A stretch of DNA of 64,000 nucleotides from Pseudomonas benzenivorans (GTDB lineage Bacteria > Pseudomonadota > Gammaproteobacteria > Pseudomonadales > Pseudomonadaceae), in NCBI RefSeq assembly GCF_900100495.1, contig NZ_FNCT01000006.1, positions 62,001 to 126,000 on the forward strand, written 5' to 3'. The notes under the pieces were generated by a model that was not told the DNA's origin, made no database searches, and saw nothing but the letters and a program-made list of their open reading frames with translations. Position numbers and translations under genes: made by a program. Shown here in pieces: positions 48,601 to 57,957 of this stretch. How positions within the stretch are numbered: the first letter of the stretch is position 1; every line of letters starts with the position of its first letter.

Positions 48601-49566
48601 TCACACCTCCAGCTGGGCATGGGCGGCCGCGGCGCCGGTGGCGCTGACCGGGATCACCTTGACGAATTCGCCGAGCTCCTCGATCAGCCGCTGCTGGATG
48701 CCGCTGAGGGTCATGCTGGCCATCTGGCAGCCGGTGCAGGCGCCGGTCAGCTTGACGTAGACGTTCTTGCCCTCGACCTCGAGCAGCTCGACGTCGCCGT
48801 GGTCGCGCTGCAGGGTCGGACGGATCGACTCCAGCACGGTCTCGATGCGGCGGATGCGCTGCAGGTTGGTCATCTTCGGCGCAGCGGGCACGGGGGCTGC
48901 CGCAGCCGCGGCAGCCGGCGCGGGCACTTCGAGGGTCACCAGCTGCGGTTTCTTCGCCACCTTGGCTCTGGTCGGCGCGGCGACGAACACCTCGCCGCGG
49001 GCGGCCAGCTCCTCGCTGAGCAGGCGCTCGAGACCCTCATGACAGGCCGAGCAGCCGCCGCCGGCCTTGGTGTAGTTGGTGACGTCCTCGACGCTGGACA
49101 GGTTGTTCGCGCGGATCGTCTCGCGCACCATCACCTCGTCGACGGCGAAGCACTTGCAGACCAGCGCGCCTTCCTCGTGGTCGTCCTCGAGTTCCTCGCC
49201 GCGGTAGTTGGCCACCGCCGCCTGCAGGGCCTCGCGGCCCATCACCGAGCAGTGCATCTTCTCCGGCGGCAGGCCGTCGAGGAAGTCGGCGATGTCCTGG
49301 TTGCTGATCTTCAGCGCCTGGTCGACGGTGAGGCCCTTGATCATCTCGGTCAGCGCCGAGCTTGATGCGATCGCCGAGCCGCAGCCGAAGGTCTGGAAGC
49401 CGGCGTCGAGGATGACGTCGGTGTCCGGATCGACCTTGAGGGTCAGGCGCAGGGCGTCGCCGCAGCTGAGCGAGCCGACGTCGCCGGTGGCGTTGGCCTC
49501 GACCACCGCTCCGGCGTTCTTCGGGTTGTAGAAGTGTTCTTTGACCTTTTCCGAGTAATCCCACAT
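48601..49566 (-). CDS. nifU: NifU, nif Fe-S cluster scaffold
   Basis: Three-domain scaffold of 321 residues. The N-terminal IscU-like domain has the assembly cysteines at 35 (SLSCGDA), 62 (FGCGSA) and 106 (MHCSVMG). The central domain holds a permanent [2Fe-2S] cluster (CKCF and [10 protein letters not shown]). After an Ala/Pro-rich linker, the C-terminal Nfu domain has CTGCQM. It receives sulfur from NifS and supplies clusters to NifH and NifB. Confidence 0.97.
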   Translation of the reverse strand: MWDYSEKVKEHFYNPKNAGAVVEANATGDVGSLSCGDALRLTLKVDPDTDVILDAGFQTFGCGSAIASSSALTEMIKGLTVDQALKISNQDIADFLDGLPPEKMHCSVMGREALQAAVANYRGEELEDDHEEGALVCKCFAVDEVMVRETIRANNLSSVEDVTNYTKAGGGCSACHEGLERLLSEELAARGEVFVAAPTRAKVAKKPQLVTLEVPAPAAAAAAAPVPAAPKMTNLQRIRRIETVLESIRPTLQRDHGDVELLEVEGKNVYVKLTGACTGCQMASMTLSGIQQRLIEELGEFVKVIPVSATGAAAAHAQLEV

Positions 49567-49623
49567 GACGGCTGATCTCCAGTAAAACGTGGGCCGCCGG
49601 TGCTGCCGGCAACCTTGGGTTGC

Positions 49624-49947
49624 CTAGCAGGCGAAGGACTTGCCGCAGCCGCAGCTGTTGCTGGCGTTCGGATTGACGAAGGTGAAACCGCTGCCTTCCA
49701 TGCTCTCGACGAAATCCATGGTCACGCCCTCGAGCAGGGGCGCGCTGGTGTCGTCGATCAGCAGGGTGATGCCGCCGCAGTCGAGCTGCTGGTCGCCCTC
49801 GGCACCGCTTTCCTCCAGTTTCAGGCTGTATTTGAGGCCGGAGCAGCCGCCGCCCTCGACGCTGATACGCAAGCCGGCGACCGGCTTGTCGGTGCTGCTG
49901 ATGAAGCGGGTAACGGCACTCTTGGCGCTGTCGGTCATGGTAATCAT
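49624..49947 (-). CDS. IscA-nif, A-type Fe-S carrier
   Basis: A 107-residue A-type carrier at the usual position before nifU. The three conserved cysteines are in GGCSGLKYSL and SCGCGKSF. It is the first gene of the long iscA-nifU-S-V-cysE-TPR-nifW-Z-M-clpX2 operon, and a near-consensus sigma54 promoter lies 53 bases upstream. Confidence 0.93.
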   Translation of the reverse strand: MITMTDSAKSAVTRFISSTDKPVAGLRISVEGGGCSGLKYSLKLEESGAEGDQQLDCGGITLLIDDTSAPLLEGVTMDFVESMEGSGFTFVNPNASNSCGCGKSFAC

Positions 49948-50000
49948 CGGCTTGTCTCCTCGGCTCGGCGGTGGCTTGAGCCAACCGGCAGTTCAGCCGT

Positions 50001-50016
50001 TGCAACCGGCATGCCA
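50001..50016 (-). promoter_or_regulatory. Sigma54 promoter of iscA-nifUSV operon
   Basis: On the minus strand TGGCATGCCGGTTGCA matches the sigma54 consensus closely, with GG and GC spaced by ten bases. Predicted start near 49990. Confidence 0.9.
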
Positions 50017-50109
50017 CGCCAATCAACCAAAAACTACGCTTAAATATCAACTACTTAGCCATGCCAAGCGTCAGCCGTAGCTGTCGCGAAAAGCACGCAT
50101 GGCGGCCAA

Positions 50110-50125
50110 TGTCGGGTTTGCGACA
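50110..50125. promoter_or_regulatory. NifA upstream site for the iscA-nifUSV operon
   Basis: TGT-CGGGTTTGCG-ACA, centred about 127 bases upstream of the predicted start. Confidence 0.7.
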
Positions 50126-50184
50126 AGCGCGACGCCGATACCCGCGACCGCGCACGACGGCCACGGGCGGCGCTTTGCGTGTCG

Positions 50185-50208
50185 CGCTATATACAAAACG
50201 ACATAGCG
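50185..50208. promoter_or_regulatory. Candidate ModE box upstream of modE
   Basis: CGCTATATA-CAAAAC-GACATAGCG is an inverted repeat with six central bases. The left half fits the known ModE half-site CGNTATATA exactly and the right half matches its complement at seven of nine positions. It lies about 160 bases upstream of modE and would make the mod operon self-limiting when molybdate is sufficient. Confidence 0.65.
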
Positions 50209-50297
50209 CCAGCAGAACTGTCGCATCACGGACAATCCGCAGGCCCTGTCGGCAGCCCCGCAGATAAACACAAGCCATTGATTGCAAAGGAGAATAT

Positions 50298-50336
50298 ATG
50301 GAGAACAGGAGACTGGTCGCCTTTTTGCACTCATGA
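50298..50336 (+). CDS. Possible 12-codon leader ORF upstream of modE
   Basis: ATG at 50298 opens MENRRLVAFLHS and stops at 50336. It is preceded by an excellent ribosome site (AAGGAG at 50287-50292, five bases before the ATG), better than that of modE itself. It ends 30 bases before modE and lies downstream of the ModE box, so it would be in the mod leader. It may be a leader peptide, the start of a lost gene, or chance. Confidence 0.35.
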   Translation: MENRRLVAFLHS

Positions 50337-50366
50337 TCGTCACCAACCCGTCCGTAAGGTGATGCC

Positions 50367-51955
<1,589 letters not shown>

Positions 51956-51974
51956 CTGAACAAGGAGCCGCGGC

Positions 51975-52658
51975 ATGGTCCCGCTCGACAGTGTCGACCT
52001 CGCAGCGATCTGGCTGACCCTCAAGCTGGCCACGCTGACCACCGTGTTGCTGCTGCTGATCGGCACGCCGATCGCCTGGTGGCTGGCGCGCACCCGCTCG
52101 AAGTGGAAGGGCCCCATCGGTGCGGTGGTCGCCCTGCCGCTGGTGCTGCCGCCCACCGTACTGGGCTTCTATCTGCTGGTGGCGATGGGCCCGCACGGCT
52201 TCATCGGCCAACTGACCCAGGGCCTGGGGCTGGGCACCCTGCCCTTCACCTTCGCCGGCCTGGTGGTGGCCTCGGTGTTCTACTCGCTGCCGTTCGTCGT
52301 GCAGCCCCTGCAGAACGCCTTCGAGGCCATCGGCGAGCGGCCGCTGGAAGTGGCGGCGACCCTGCGCGCCAGCCCCGCGGATACCTTCTTCAGCGTGGTG
52401 CTGCCGCTGGCCAAACCCGGCTTCGTCACCGCCGCGATCCTCGGCTTCGCCCATACCGTCGGCGAGTTCGGCGTGGTGCTGATGATCGGCGGCAACATCC
52501 CGGAGAAGACCCGCGTGGTGTCGGTGCAGATCTACGATCACGTCGAGGCCATGGCGTACGCCCAGGCCCACTGGCTGGCCGGCGGCATGTTGGTGTTCTC
52601 CTTCCTGGTGCTGCTGGTGCTGTACAGCAGCCGGCTGAAACAGGGCTGGCGCGGCTGA
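51975..52658 (+). CDS. modB: ModB, molybdate ABC transporter permease
   Basis: Inner-membrane permease of 227 residues with five or six membrane helices. The EAA loop that contacts ModC is [36 protein letters not shown] and [15 protein letters not shown] are also typical. It starts 19 bases after modA. Confidence 0.95.
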   Translation: MVPLDSVDLAAIWLTLKLATLTTVLLLLIGTPIAWWLARTRSKWKGPIGAVVALPLVLPPTVLGFYLLVAMGPHGFIGQLTQGLGLGTLPFTFAGLVVASVFYSLPFVVQPLQNAFEAIGERPLEVAATLRASPADTFFSVVLPLAKPGFVTAAILGFAHTVGEFGVVLMIGGNIPEKTRVVSVQIYDHVEAMAYAQAHWLAGGMLVFSFLVLLVLYSSRLKQGWRG

Positions 52659-52682
52659 GCCGCCATGAATTAAGGAACCCCC

Positions 52683-53810
52683 ATGCACAGGCTGAGCGAA
52701 CCGACGGTCGCCGGCTCCGCCGAGCGCGCCGCGGCCGGCATCCAGGCGCGCTTTCGCCTGGCCTATGCCGGCTTCGGCCTGGATGTCGAGCTCGATCTGC
52801 CTGGGCGCGGCGTCACCGCGCTGTTCGGCCATTCCGGCTCGGGCAAGACCACCTGCCTGCGCTGCATCGCCGGCCTGGAGCGGGCGCCGCAGGGCCGCCT
52901 GGCGATCAACGGCGAGCTGTGGCAGGACAGCGCCAGCGGCCTGTTCGTGCCGCCGCACCAGCGCGCGCTCGGCTACGTGTTCCAGGAAGCCAGCCTGTTC
53001 CCGCACCTGTCGGTGCGGCGCAACCTCGAGTTCGGCATGCGCCGCATCGAGCCGGCCAGCCGGCGGGTGTCCTGGGAGCACGTGCTCGAACTGCTCGGCA
53101 TCGGCCAGCTGCTCGAGCGCCTGCCCGAGCGCCTGTCCGGTGGCGAGCGCCAGCGCGTCGGCATCGCCCGCGCGCTGCTCACCAGCCCGCGCCTGCTGCT
53201 GATGGACGAGCCGCTGGCGGCGCTCGATCTCAAGCGCAAGAACGAGATCCTGCCCTACCTGGAACGCCTGCACGACGAACTGGACATTCCGCTGCTCTAC
53301 GTCAGCCACGCCCCGGACGAGGTGGCGCGCCTGGCCGACCACGTGGTGCTGCTCGACCAGGGCCGGGTGGTGGCCCAAGGCGGCCTGCAGGAAACCCTCG
53401 CCCGTCTCGACCTGCCGACCGCCTTCAGCGAGGACGCCGGGGTGGTCATCGAAGCGCGGGTGGCCGACCACGACGACGCCTACCACCTCACCCGCCTGGA
53501 ATTCCCCGGCGGCGAGGTGCTGGTCGCCCGCCGACCGGAGGCGCTCGGCCAGCGCCTGCGCTTTCGCGTGCATGCCCGCGACGTCAGCCTGGCGCTGGCG
53601 CGCGCCGAGGGCACGAGCATCACCAACCTGCTGCCGGCCACGGTGCAGGCGCTGGCCGCCGCCGACACCCCGGCGCACGTGCTGGTGCGCCTGGAGGCCG
53701 CCGGCACGCCGCTGCTGGCGCGGATCACCCGGCGCTCGGCCGACCAGCTCGGCATCGCCGCGGGGCAGCGGCTGTGGGCGCAGATCAAGGCGGTGGCGCT
53801 GCTCGGCTGA
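52683..53810 (+). CDS. modC: ModC, molybdate ABC transporter ATP-binding protein
   Basis: ATPase of the molybdate importer, 375 residues. Walker A is GHSGSGKT, the signature is [15 protein letters not shown], Walker B is [12 protein letters not shown], and the switch His is in YVSHAPDEV. The C-terminal molbindin domain ([15 protein letters not shown]) lets molybdate feed back on transport. The N-terminus has about 20 extra residues before the core. AAGGA precedes the ATG. Last gene of modEABC. Confidence 0.95.
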   Translation: MHRLSEPTVAGSAERAAAGIQARFRLAYAGFGLDVELDLPGRGVTALFGHSGSGKTTCLRCIAGLERAPQGRLAINGELWQDSASGLFVPPHQRALGYVFQEASLFPHLSVRRNLEFGMRRIEPASRRVSWEHVLELLGIGQLLERLPERLSGGERQRVGIARALLTSPRLLLMDEPLAALDLKRKNEILPYLERLHDELDIPLLYVSHAPDEVARLADHVVLLDQGRVVAQGGLQETLARLDLPTAFSEDAGVVIEARVADHDDAYHLTRLEFPGGEVLVARRPEALGQRLRFRVHARDVSLALARAEGTSITNLLPATVQALAAADTPAHVLVRLEAAGTPLLARITRRSADQLGIAAGQRLWAQIKAVALLG

Positions 53811-53850
53811 CAACGCTTGTGTGGATTGCTGCAAGGACCCTGTGTGCGAT

Positions 53851-53866
53851 TGTCGCCAACCCGACA
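53851..53866. promoter_or_regulatory. NifA upstream site for the Nif11 gene
   Basis: TGT-CGCCAACCCG-ACA, centred about 77 bases upstream of the predicted Nif11 transcript start and 41 bases after modC. Confidence 0.6.
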
Positions 53867-53908
53867 AGCCATTTTTACGCAAATCATTGATTCAGAAGGA
53901 ATCTAACA

Positions 53909-53924
53909 GGGCATCGATGTTGCA
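53909..53924 (+). promoter_or_regulatory. Sigma54 promoter of the Nif11 gene
   Basis: GGGCATCGATGTTGCA has GG and GC spaced by ten bases and a perfect TTGCA half. Predicted start near 53935, giving a leader of about 55 bases. Confidence 0.75.
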
Positions 53925-53990
53925 TTGAAGGACCCGAGCAAGTGCTGGTCGAGACTTGCCTTCCGACAACCGCGACAGAGAGAGAGCAGC

Positions 53991-54209
53991 ATGTCAGTCA
54001 AGGAAATCAAAGCCTTCTCGGATCAGGCCCGCGCCGATCAGGCCCTGGCCGAGAAGTTGAAAGCCTGCGAGAAGGTCCGCGAAGTGATTGCCCTGGGCAA
54101 GGAGCACGGCTTCAGCATCATCGAGGATGTGCTGTATCCGCCGAACGAGCCGCAATTCACCGAGGAGCAACTTTCCGAGAAGATGGTCAAGGCGCTGTTG
54201 CGCGCCTGA
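53991..54209 (+). CDS. Nif11-domain protein
   Basis: A 72-residue protein of the Nif11 family, known both as small nif-cluster proteins and as leader domains of modified peptides. MSVKEIKAFSDQARADQALAEKLKAC and REVIALGKEHGFSI match the family pattern; EEQLSEKMVKALL ends it. No Gly-Gly leader cleavage site or Cys-rich core follows, so it is not a peptide natural-product precursor as it stands. It is transcribed alone from its own sigma54 promoter. Function unknown. Confidence 0.8.
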   Translation: MSVKEIKAFSDQARADQALAEKLKACEKVREVIALGKEHGFSIIEDVLYPPNEPQFTEEQLSEKMVKALLRA

Positions 54210-54290
54210 TGCCGCCGCGATAGACCGCGGGGGACCACGCATCCCCCGCGTACCGCCGAGCGCGTGCCAAGCGACGCGCTGCCCCGCTCA

Positions 54291-54468
54291 GAGGTTGTGA
54301 AAATATCGAGCGCCGTAGCGAGAGCGTCTCCAAGCGTTCGCGGCAAGGCGCGCTGCGTGAAAAGCAGGGGAGTTTAGTGAGCTAAATGACCCTACTTTTC
54401 ATGTAGCGCAACACCAGCAGCGGGCGTTTGGAGGCGGTCGCAGTAGGCGAAAGTTTTTTCACAACCTC
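54291..54468. repeat. MITE-like inverted-repeat element, long copy
   Basis: A 178-base element bounded by GAGGTTGTGAAAA and its complement TTTTTTCACAACCTC. The inside contains further palindromic segments such as CGAGCGCCGTAGCGAGAGCG. Its right end overlaps the stop codon of the DUF364 gene. A shortened copy lies at 56425-56502. No coding capacity. Confidence 0.8.
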
Positions 54469-55213
54469 AACCCAGCGCCAGCAAGGCGTACTCCACCGGC
54501 CCGGCGAACAGCCGGGTACCGCCGCCCTCGGCCACCACCTGGCGCGCGGCCGGCGCATCCAGCACCCGCACCCCGGCCAGGTAGTCCACCCCGAACTGCC
54601 GCCAGCCTTCCAGCCACGGCAGACTCGGCCCCATCAGCACCACCCGCGCATGGCGCGACAGTTCGAGCAGGCGCGGCAGGGTCTTGTTGGCCAGGCTGCT
54701 GGCGGTGACGAACACCCAGTCGGCCTGCGGCAGGACGAGCTCGGCGGCGCTGTCGGGCAGGTCGCCGTCCTGCGGGTTGCGCTCCAGGCACTGGTAGGGG
54801 AAGCCCTGCCAGAGCACCTCCAGCCCCGGGTAATGGCCGATCACCACCACCCGCTGCCCAGCCAACTGCGGGCGAAAATGCGCGAACACACGCAGATGGC
54901 CGGGCACCTCGCCATGCAGCGGCTGGGCATCGCGCAGACAGGACCCGGCGCCGTTGAGGCTGGCATTCAGCACGGCCAGCCCGACCGCCGCCTCGGCAGC
55001 GTTCCACGACAGCAGCCACGGCCGCAGCTCGGCGCTGGGACGCCCGCCCAGCGTGCCCGCCCAGCTCAGGGTGCGCGGCACCTGGCGCGGGCTGAAGGCG
55101 AAGCCGAGGCGGCCATCCACTTCGGCCAGGGTCCAGTTGAGGCCGAGGCAGATGCGCTCGACCGGCTCGGTTCCGGCCGCACTGGCGAGCAGCCAGTCAT
55201 ACAGCGCGCTCAT
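54467..55213 (-). CDS. DUF364 (putative heavy-metal chelation) domain protein
   Basis: A 248-residue protein of the DUF4213/DUF364 family, which has been suggested to chelate metals. ICLGLNWTLAEVDGRLGFAF and NAAEAAVGLAVLNASLNG form the N-terminal part; VVVIGHYPG, DWVFVTASSLANKTLPRLLEL and VVLMGPSLPWLEG form the Rossmann-like C-terminal part. The ATG overlaps the stop of the upstream gene (ATGA). It ends the fdxB minus-strand group. A role in handling Mo or Fe for cofactor assembly is inference from the family and context. Confidence 0.75.
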   Translation of the reverse strand: MSALYDWLLASAAGTEPVERICLGLNWTLAEVDGRLGFAFSPRQVPRTLSWAGTLGGRPSAELRPWLLSWNAAEAAVGLAVLNASLNGAGSCLRDAQPLHGEVPGHLRVFAHFRPQLAGQRVVVIGHYPGLEVLWQGFPYQCLERNPQDGDLPDSAAELVLPQADWVFVTASSLANKTLPRLLELSRHARVVLMGPSLPWLEGWRQFGVDYLAGVRVLDAPAARQVVAEGGGTRLFAGPVEYALLALG

Positions 55214-55584
55214 GCGCCGAGCGCCGGCAGCAGACGCAGTTCGCTCTTCACCGCACCGCTGCGCCCCCAGGCGGTGACCGCCTCGATCACCCAGTTCGGC
55301 TGGCGCGGATGCGCCAGCAGCACGTCGAACTCGGCGAACGCCAGGCCGTCGGCATGCACCAGGATGCTGCCCTGGTAGCCGCCGCCCGGAGAACGCCACT
55401 CGGCATACAGGGCCTGGCTGTGATCGTAGACATCCTCGCGCAGCTCGCCGCGCGTATGCGGCGTGCCGGCCACCGCCAGCTCCTGCTCGATCCCGGCCGC
55501 GCGCAGGCTGGCGCTGAGCGCCTGCCAGATTTCCGCGAACAGCGCTTGGGTGTCCTGCAACTGCTGGTCCAGAGAGCGGTTCAT
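55210..55584 (-). CDS. Hypothetical nif-associated protein, 124 residues
   Basis: A soluble protein starting MNRSLDQQLQDTQALFAEIW. It has an N-terminal helix pair and a beta-rich part (YQGSILVHADGLAFAEFDVLLAHP in two strands). There are no cysteines that would suggest a cluster. It overlaps both neighbours by a few bases, so the three genes TPR-like, this one and DUF364 are translated as a coupled set. I recognise no family. Confidence 0.7.
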   Translation of the reverse strand: MNRSLDQQLQDTQALFAEIWQALSASLRAAGIEQELAVAGTPHTRGELREDVYDHSQALYAEWRSPGGGYQGSILVHADGLAFAEFDVLLAHPRQPNWVIEAVTAWGRSGAVKSELRLLPALGA

Positions 55585-56081
55585 CAGTCGTCCTCGCTGA
55601 AGGAGCGGGCAATCTGCAGGAAGGCGCCGCCGCCGATCTCGTCGACCGGGTCTAGCTCCAGGAGTTTTTCCAGCACACAGCGGGCCATCGCCACCTTGGC
55701 CCGGCGCAGGCGGATCACCCCCAGCGCCTTGAGGCTGAACAGGTACAGGCGCTCGCCGTCCTGGCGCCGCGTCCAGTCGGCACTGCCGGCATGCAGGCGC
55801 CGGTAGTTGCGATCGAAGCCGGCGACGGCGGCCGCGGCGCGCAGCGCAGCCCAGACCGCCGCTTCGGCGTCCTGGTAGCGGGCCCGGACGAAGTAGAACT
55901 TGTACAGGCCGATGTGCGCGTCCGGCTCCTCCGGCCAGCGCCGGCGTGCTTCGAGCAGCAGCGCCTCGACGCCATCGGGGGTCGCTGCGCAGCGCGCGTG
56001 GTTGAGCAGGTAGCGCAGCTTGTGCGGCGTACGTTCGGAAAAGAACGCCCGCTCGCTGGCGAACAGCAGCACCTCGGCCAT
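55584..56081 (-). CDS. TPR-like helical protein, paralogue of the gene at 44861
   Basis: A 165-residue helical protein, MAEVLLFASERAFF at the start. HIGLYKFYFVRARYQDAEAAV and LFSLKALGVIRLRRAKVAMARCVLEKLLELDP closely follow the pattern of the protein between cysE and nifW, including the Asp-Pro end of the last helix. It begins 5 bases after the Shethna-I-like ferredoxin gene. Both genes have the same layout and size, so the island carries two members of one family, probably scaffolds or chaperones. Confidence 0.72.
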   Translation of the reverse strand: MAEVLLFASERAFFSERTPHKLRYLLNHARCAATPDGVEALLLEARRRWPEEPDAHIGLYKFYFVRARYQDAEAAVWAALRAAAAVAGFDRNYRRLHAGSADWTRRQDGERLYLFSLKALGVIRLRRAKVAMARCVLEKLLELDPVDEIGGGAFLQIARSFSEDD

Positions 56082-56086
56082 CGCCG

Positions 56087-56410
56087 TCACCAGATGTCGG
56101 CAGGGGTGAGCTTGTCCGCGTACGGCTCGCCGCCGAGCAGATGCTGCTCGACGATGCGCGCCGCGTCCTCCGGTTCGACCCAGCTGTACATGATCGAGCC
56201 AGGGTAGATCAGCACGTTGGCGCCGGCCTGGCACGGCCCGATGCAACCGGTGGTGGTCAGGGCGATGCGGTTGTTCAGGTTGTGCCTGATCAGCACCTGG
56301 GCAAAGGCGTTGTACAGCGCCTCGCTGCCCTTGGCGCCGCAGCTGCCGCGCGGATGACCCTCGGGACGGCGCTGGCCGCAGAGGAAGATGTGGAATTCGG
56401 GTCTGGCCAT
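56087..56410 (-). CDS. Clostridial-type [2Fe-2S] ferredoxin, Shethna protein I-like
   Basis: A 107-residue thioredoxin-fold ferredoxin resembling Shethna protein I of Azotobacter. The cluster cysteines are in [20 protein letters not shown] and [29 protein letters not shown] and [15 protein letters not shown] are nearly diagnostic. It starts at 56408-56410. A short repeat separates it from fdxB. It may carry electrons to nitrogenase assembly factors; its exact role is not established. Confidence 0.88.
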   Translation of the reverse strand: MARPEFHIFLCGQRRPEGHPRGSCGAKGSEALYNAFAQVLIRHNLNNRIALTTTGCIGPCQAGANVLIYPGSIMYSWVEPEDAARIVEQHLLGGEPYADKLTPADIW

Positions 56411-56424
56411 GTTGGTTCGCCTCA

Positions 56425-56502
56425 GAGGTTGTGAAAATATCGAGCGCCGTCGCGAGAACGCCTCCAGGCGTTCGCAGCAGGCGGGAGTTTTTTCACAGCC
56501 TC
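56425..56502. repeat. MITE-like inverted-repeat element, short copy
   Basis: A 78-base version of the element at 54291-54468, bounded by GAGGTTGTGAAAA and TTTTTTCACAGCCTC, with the centre deleted. It fills nearly all of the 92 bases between fdxB and the ferredoxin gene and begins directly at the fdxB stop codon, in the same orientation as the long copy at DUF364. Confidence 0.8.
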
Positions 56503-56799
56503 TCAGGCCGCAGCCGCTTCGTGGGTGTGACATTGCTTGGGACAGACCGCCGCGCAGGCCTTGCAGCCGATGCAGTCGAGGCCGTTCTGCACGGTCATCA
56601 CCATCATTTCGTCGTCGTCATCGAAGTCGTCGGCGTCCTCGACCATCTCGGAGCGCTCGACCAGCGTGAACACGTCGCGCGGGCAGACCTTGTAGCAGCG
56701 CCCGCAACCGATGCACTTCTGCGCATCCAGCGCGGTGACGAACTCTGGAACCCATTCGGCACCGCCACGGGTACGTCCGGTAATCATTGCCTCAGCCAT
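56503..56799 (-). CDS. fdxB: nif-specific ferredoxin III (FdxB)
   Basis: A 98-residue 2[4Fe-4S] ferredoxin of the nif-specific type III. The motifs are [12 protein letters not shown] and [12 protein letters not shown], separated by an acidic insert ([13 protein letters not shown]), and the N-terminus [18 protein letters not shown] is typical. The start MAEAMITG is preferred over a codon seven positions upstream. It leads the minus-strand group fdxB, Shethna-I-like ferredoxin, TPR, orf and DUF364. Confidence 0.9.
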   Translation of the reverse strand: MAEAMITGRTRGGAEWVPEFVTALDAQKCIGCGRCYKVCPRDVFTLVERSEMVEDADDFDDDDEMMVMTVQNGLDCIGCKACAAVCPKQCHTHEAAAA

Positions 56800-57221
56800 G
56801 TTCAATCTCCAGCCCGCCACCTCGGGTGGCGCAGATCAACGGTTGTCGGCAGGCCGAGCCTGCCTGTCGTTATAGCCCCGGCCGCGGTCGGGGTGCCGCG
56901 CGGCTTCGTGGGCCGGGCACGGCGGGGTGCGCTGCCGCCGGAGCGGCAAGGCGCGAAGTGGGGCTGCCAGGCAGGCCCCGAATAGGACGGCGCGGGCCTT
57001 GTGGGCCGGCGCCGGTGCGTCCCGACGGGGACGCCAGAGCTGCGCGGCGGCTACCGATAAGCGGCCGCCGGCGCTGACGGGCATGCCGCGAAAGGCACCC
57101 CGGATGATGAAAGCCTTCGCGACATGCCCGCCCCCTCATCCGGCGCTTCGCGCCACCTTCTCCCTGAGGGAGAAGGGCACAAGGAAGGCGTCGCTGCGCG
57201 ACTTTCACGCTAACGCGCTTG
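56800..57221. other. Gene-free, GC-rich structured interval with a REP-like hairpin pair
   Basis: No gene I can support. It holds a perfect hairpin GGCAGGC-CGA-GCCTGCC (56848-56864), several overlapping GC-rich palindromes between 56880 and 57090, and a dispersed-repeat type segment at 57142-57176 (GGCGCTTCGCGCC followed by CTTCTCCCT-G-AGGGAGAAG). It separates the nifENX group from fdxB. I found no sigma54 promoter for fdxB in it. Confidence 0.6.
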
Positions 57222-57431
57222 TCAGCCGGCGCTGGCCTGATCCAGCCGCGCCTTGGCCGCGGCCCAGTCCAGGCAGGCCTGATGGGTGCGCTGGGCCAGT
57301 TCCGGCAGGCTGGCGTAGTCGATCAGCAGGCGATCCTCGACCAGGTCGTGGATCTGCGATGCCCATTCGGTGGCAATCCGCTTCTTCTGGCTGACGTCCT
57401 TCTGCAGGGCCTTGAGGTCGTCGTCGCTCAT
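57222..57431 (-). CDS. DUF683 / CCE_0567 family metalloprotein, nif-associated
   Basis: A 69-residue helical hairpin protein of the Rop-like family found after nifX. MSDDDLKALQKDVSQKKRIATEW and LAQRTHQACLDWAAAKARLD are the two helices. Cyanobacterial members bind metal. It is 15 bases after the DUF269 gene and ends the nifENX transcript before a structured gap. Confidence 0.85.
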   Translation of the reverse strand: MSDDDLKALQKDVSQKKRIATEWASQIHDLVEDRLLIDYASLPELAQRTHQACLDWAAAKARLDQASAG

Positions 57432-57446
57432 GCTCGTCTCCCGGGT

Positions 57447-57929
57447 TCAGAGTTCCGCAACCGCACGGTTTTCGGCGACCAGTGCGGCAGCCTTGACCAG
57501 CTGCTTCTGTGCCTCGACGACCAGCGCATCCAGCGAGTCGAAACCGAAGCGGTGGACATCGCGCAGGGTCTTGTCCAGCGCCACCAGCTTGCCGACCAGG
57601 ATCAGCGCGCGGCCGAAGCCCTCGTGACTGATGTTGATCATCGGCACGGCGAGCAGGCCGGTCTCGCGCTCGATCATCTGCGCCAGGGCGTTGTAGTAGG
57701 CCTTGACCCGCGACAGGGTGGTCTCGTCGGGGTCGCCGACCACCGGAATGGCCCGGCGGCGCTCCTTGGTCAGCACCAGCGGATCGAGTACGCGAGCGTC
57801 GCTCCAGGTGTCGTAGGTGCCGTAGCTGTCCATGGAGCGCAGTTGCACCACCATCTGCCGGATGATCGGCTGTTGCAGGGCCGGATCGCCCTCCAGGACC
57901 ACCGCTTTTTGTTCATCTAGTTCGTACAT
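57447..57929 (-). CDS. NifX-associated nitrogen fixation protein (DUF269)
   Basis: A 160-residue soluble protein always linked to nifX in Mo-nitrogenase clusters. QPIIRQMVVQLRSMDSYGTYD, DETTLSRVKAYYNALAQMIE and INISHEGFGRALILVGKLV are family segments. The ATG at 57927-57929 has GAGGAAG upstream. It follows nifX by 28 bases. Function is unknown, though it is co-conserved with cofactor assembly genes. Confidence 0.9.
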   Translation of the reverse strand: MYELDEQKAVVLEGDPALQQPIIRQMVVQLRSMDSYGTYDTWSDARVLDPLVLTKERRRAIPVVGDPDETTLSRVKAYYNALAQMIERETGLLAVPMINISHEGFGRALILVGKLVALDKTLRDVHRFGFDSLDALVVEAQKQLVKAAALVAENRAVAEL

Positions 57930-57957
57930 GTGCGCTTCCTCGTGAAAATGCTGGGTG

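Noticed and set aside
50219..50234. TGT-N10-ACA as a NifA site for iscA or modE
   Set aside because: It is about 235 bases from the iscA start and no sigma54 element faces modE. Such matches are expected by chance every few kilobases.
53946..53960. TGGTCGAGACTTGCC as the Nif11 promoter
   Set aside because: GG and GC are nine bases apart, one short of the sigma54 requirement; the element at 53909 has the correct spacing.
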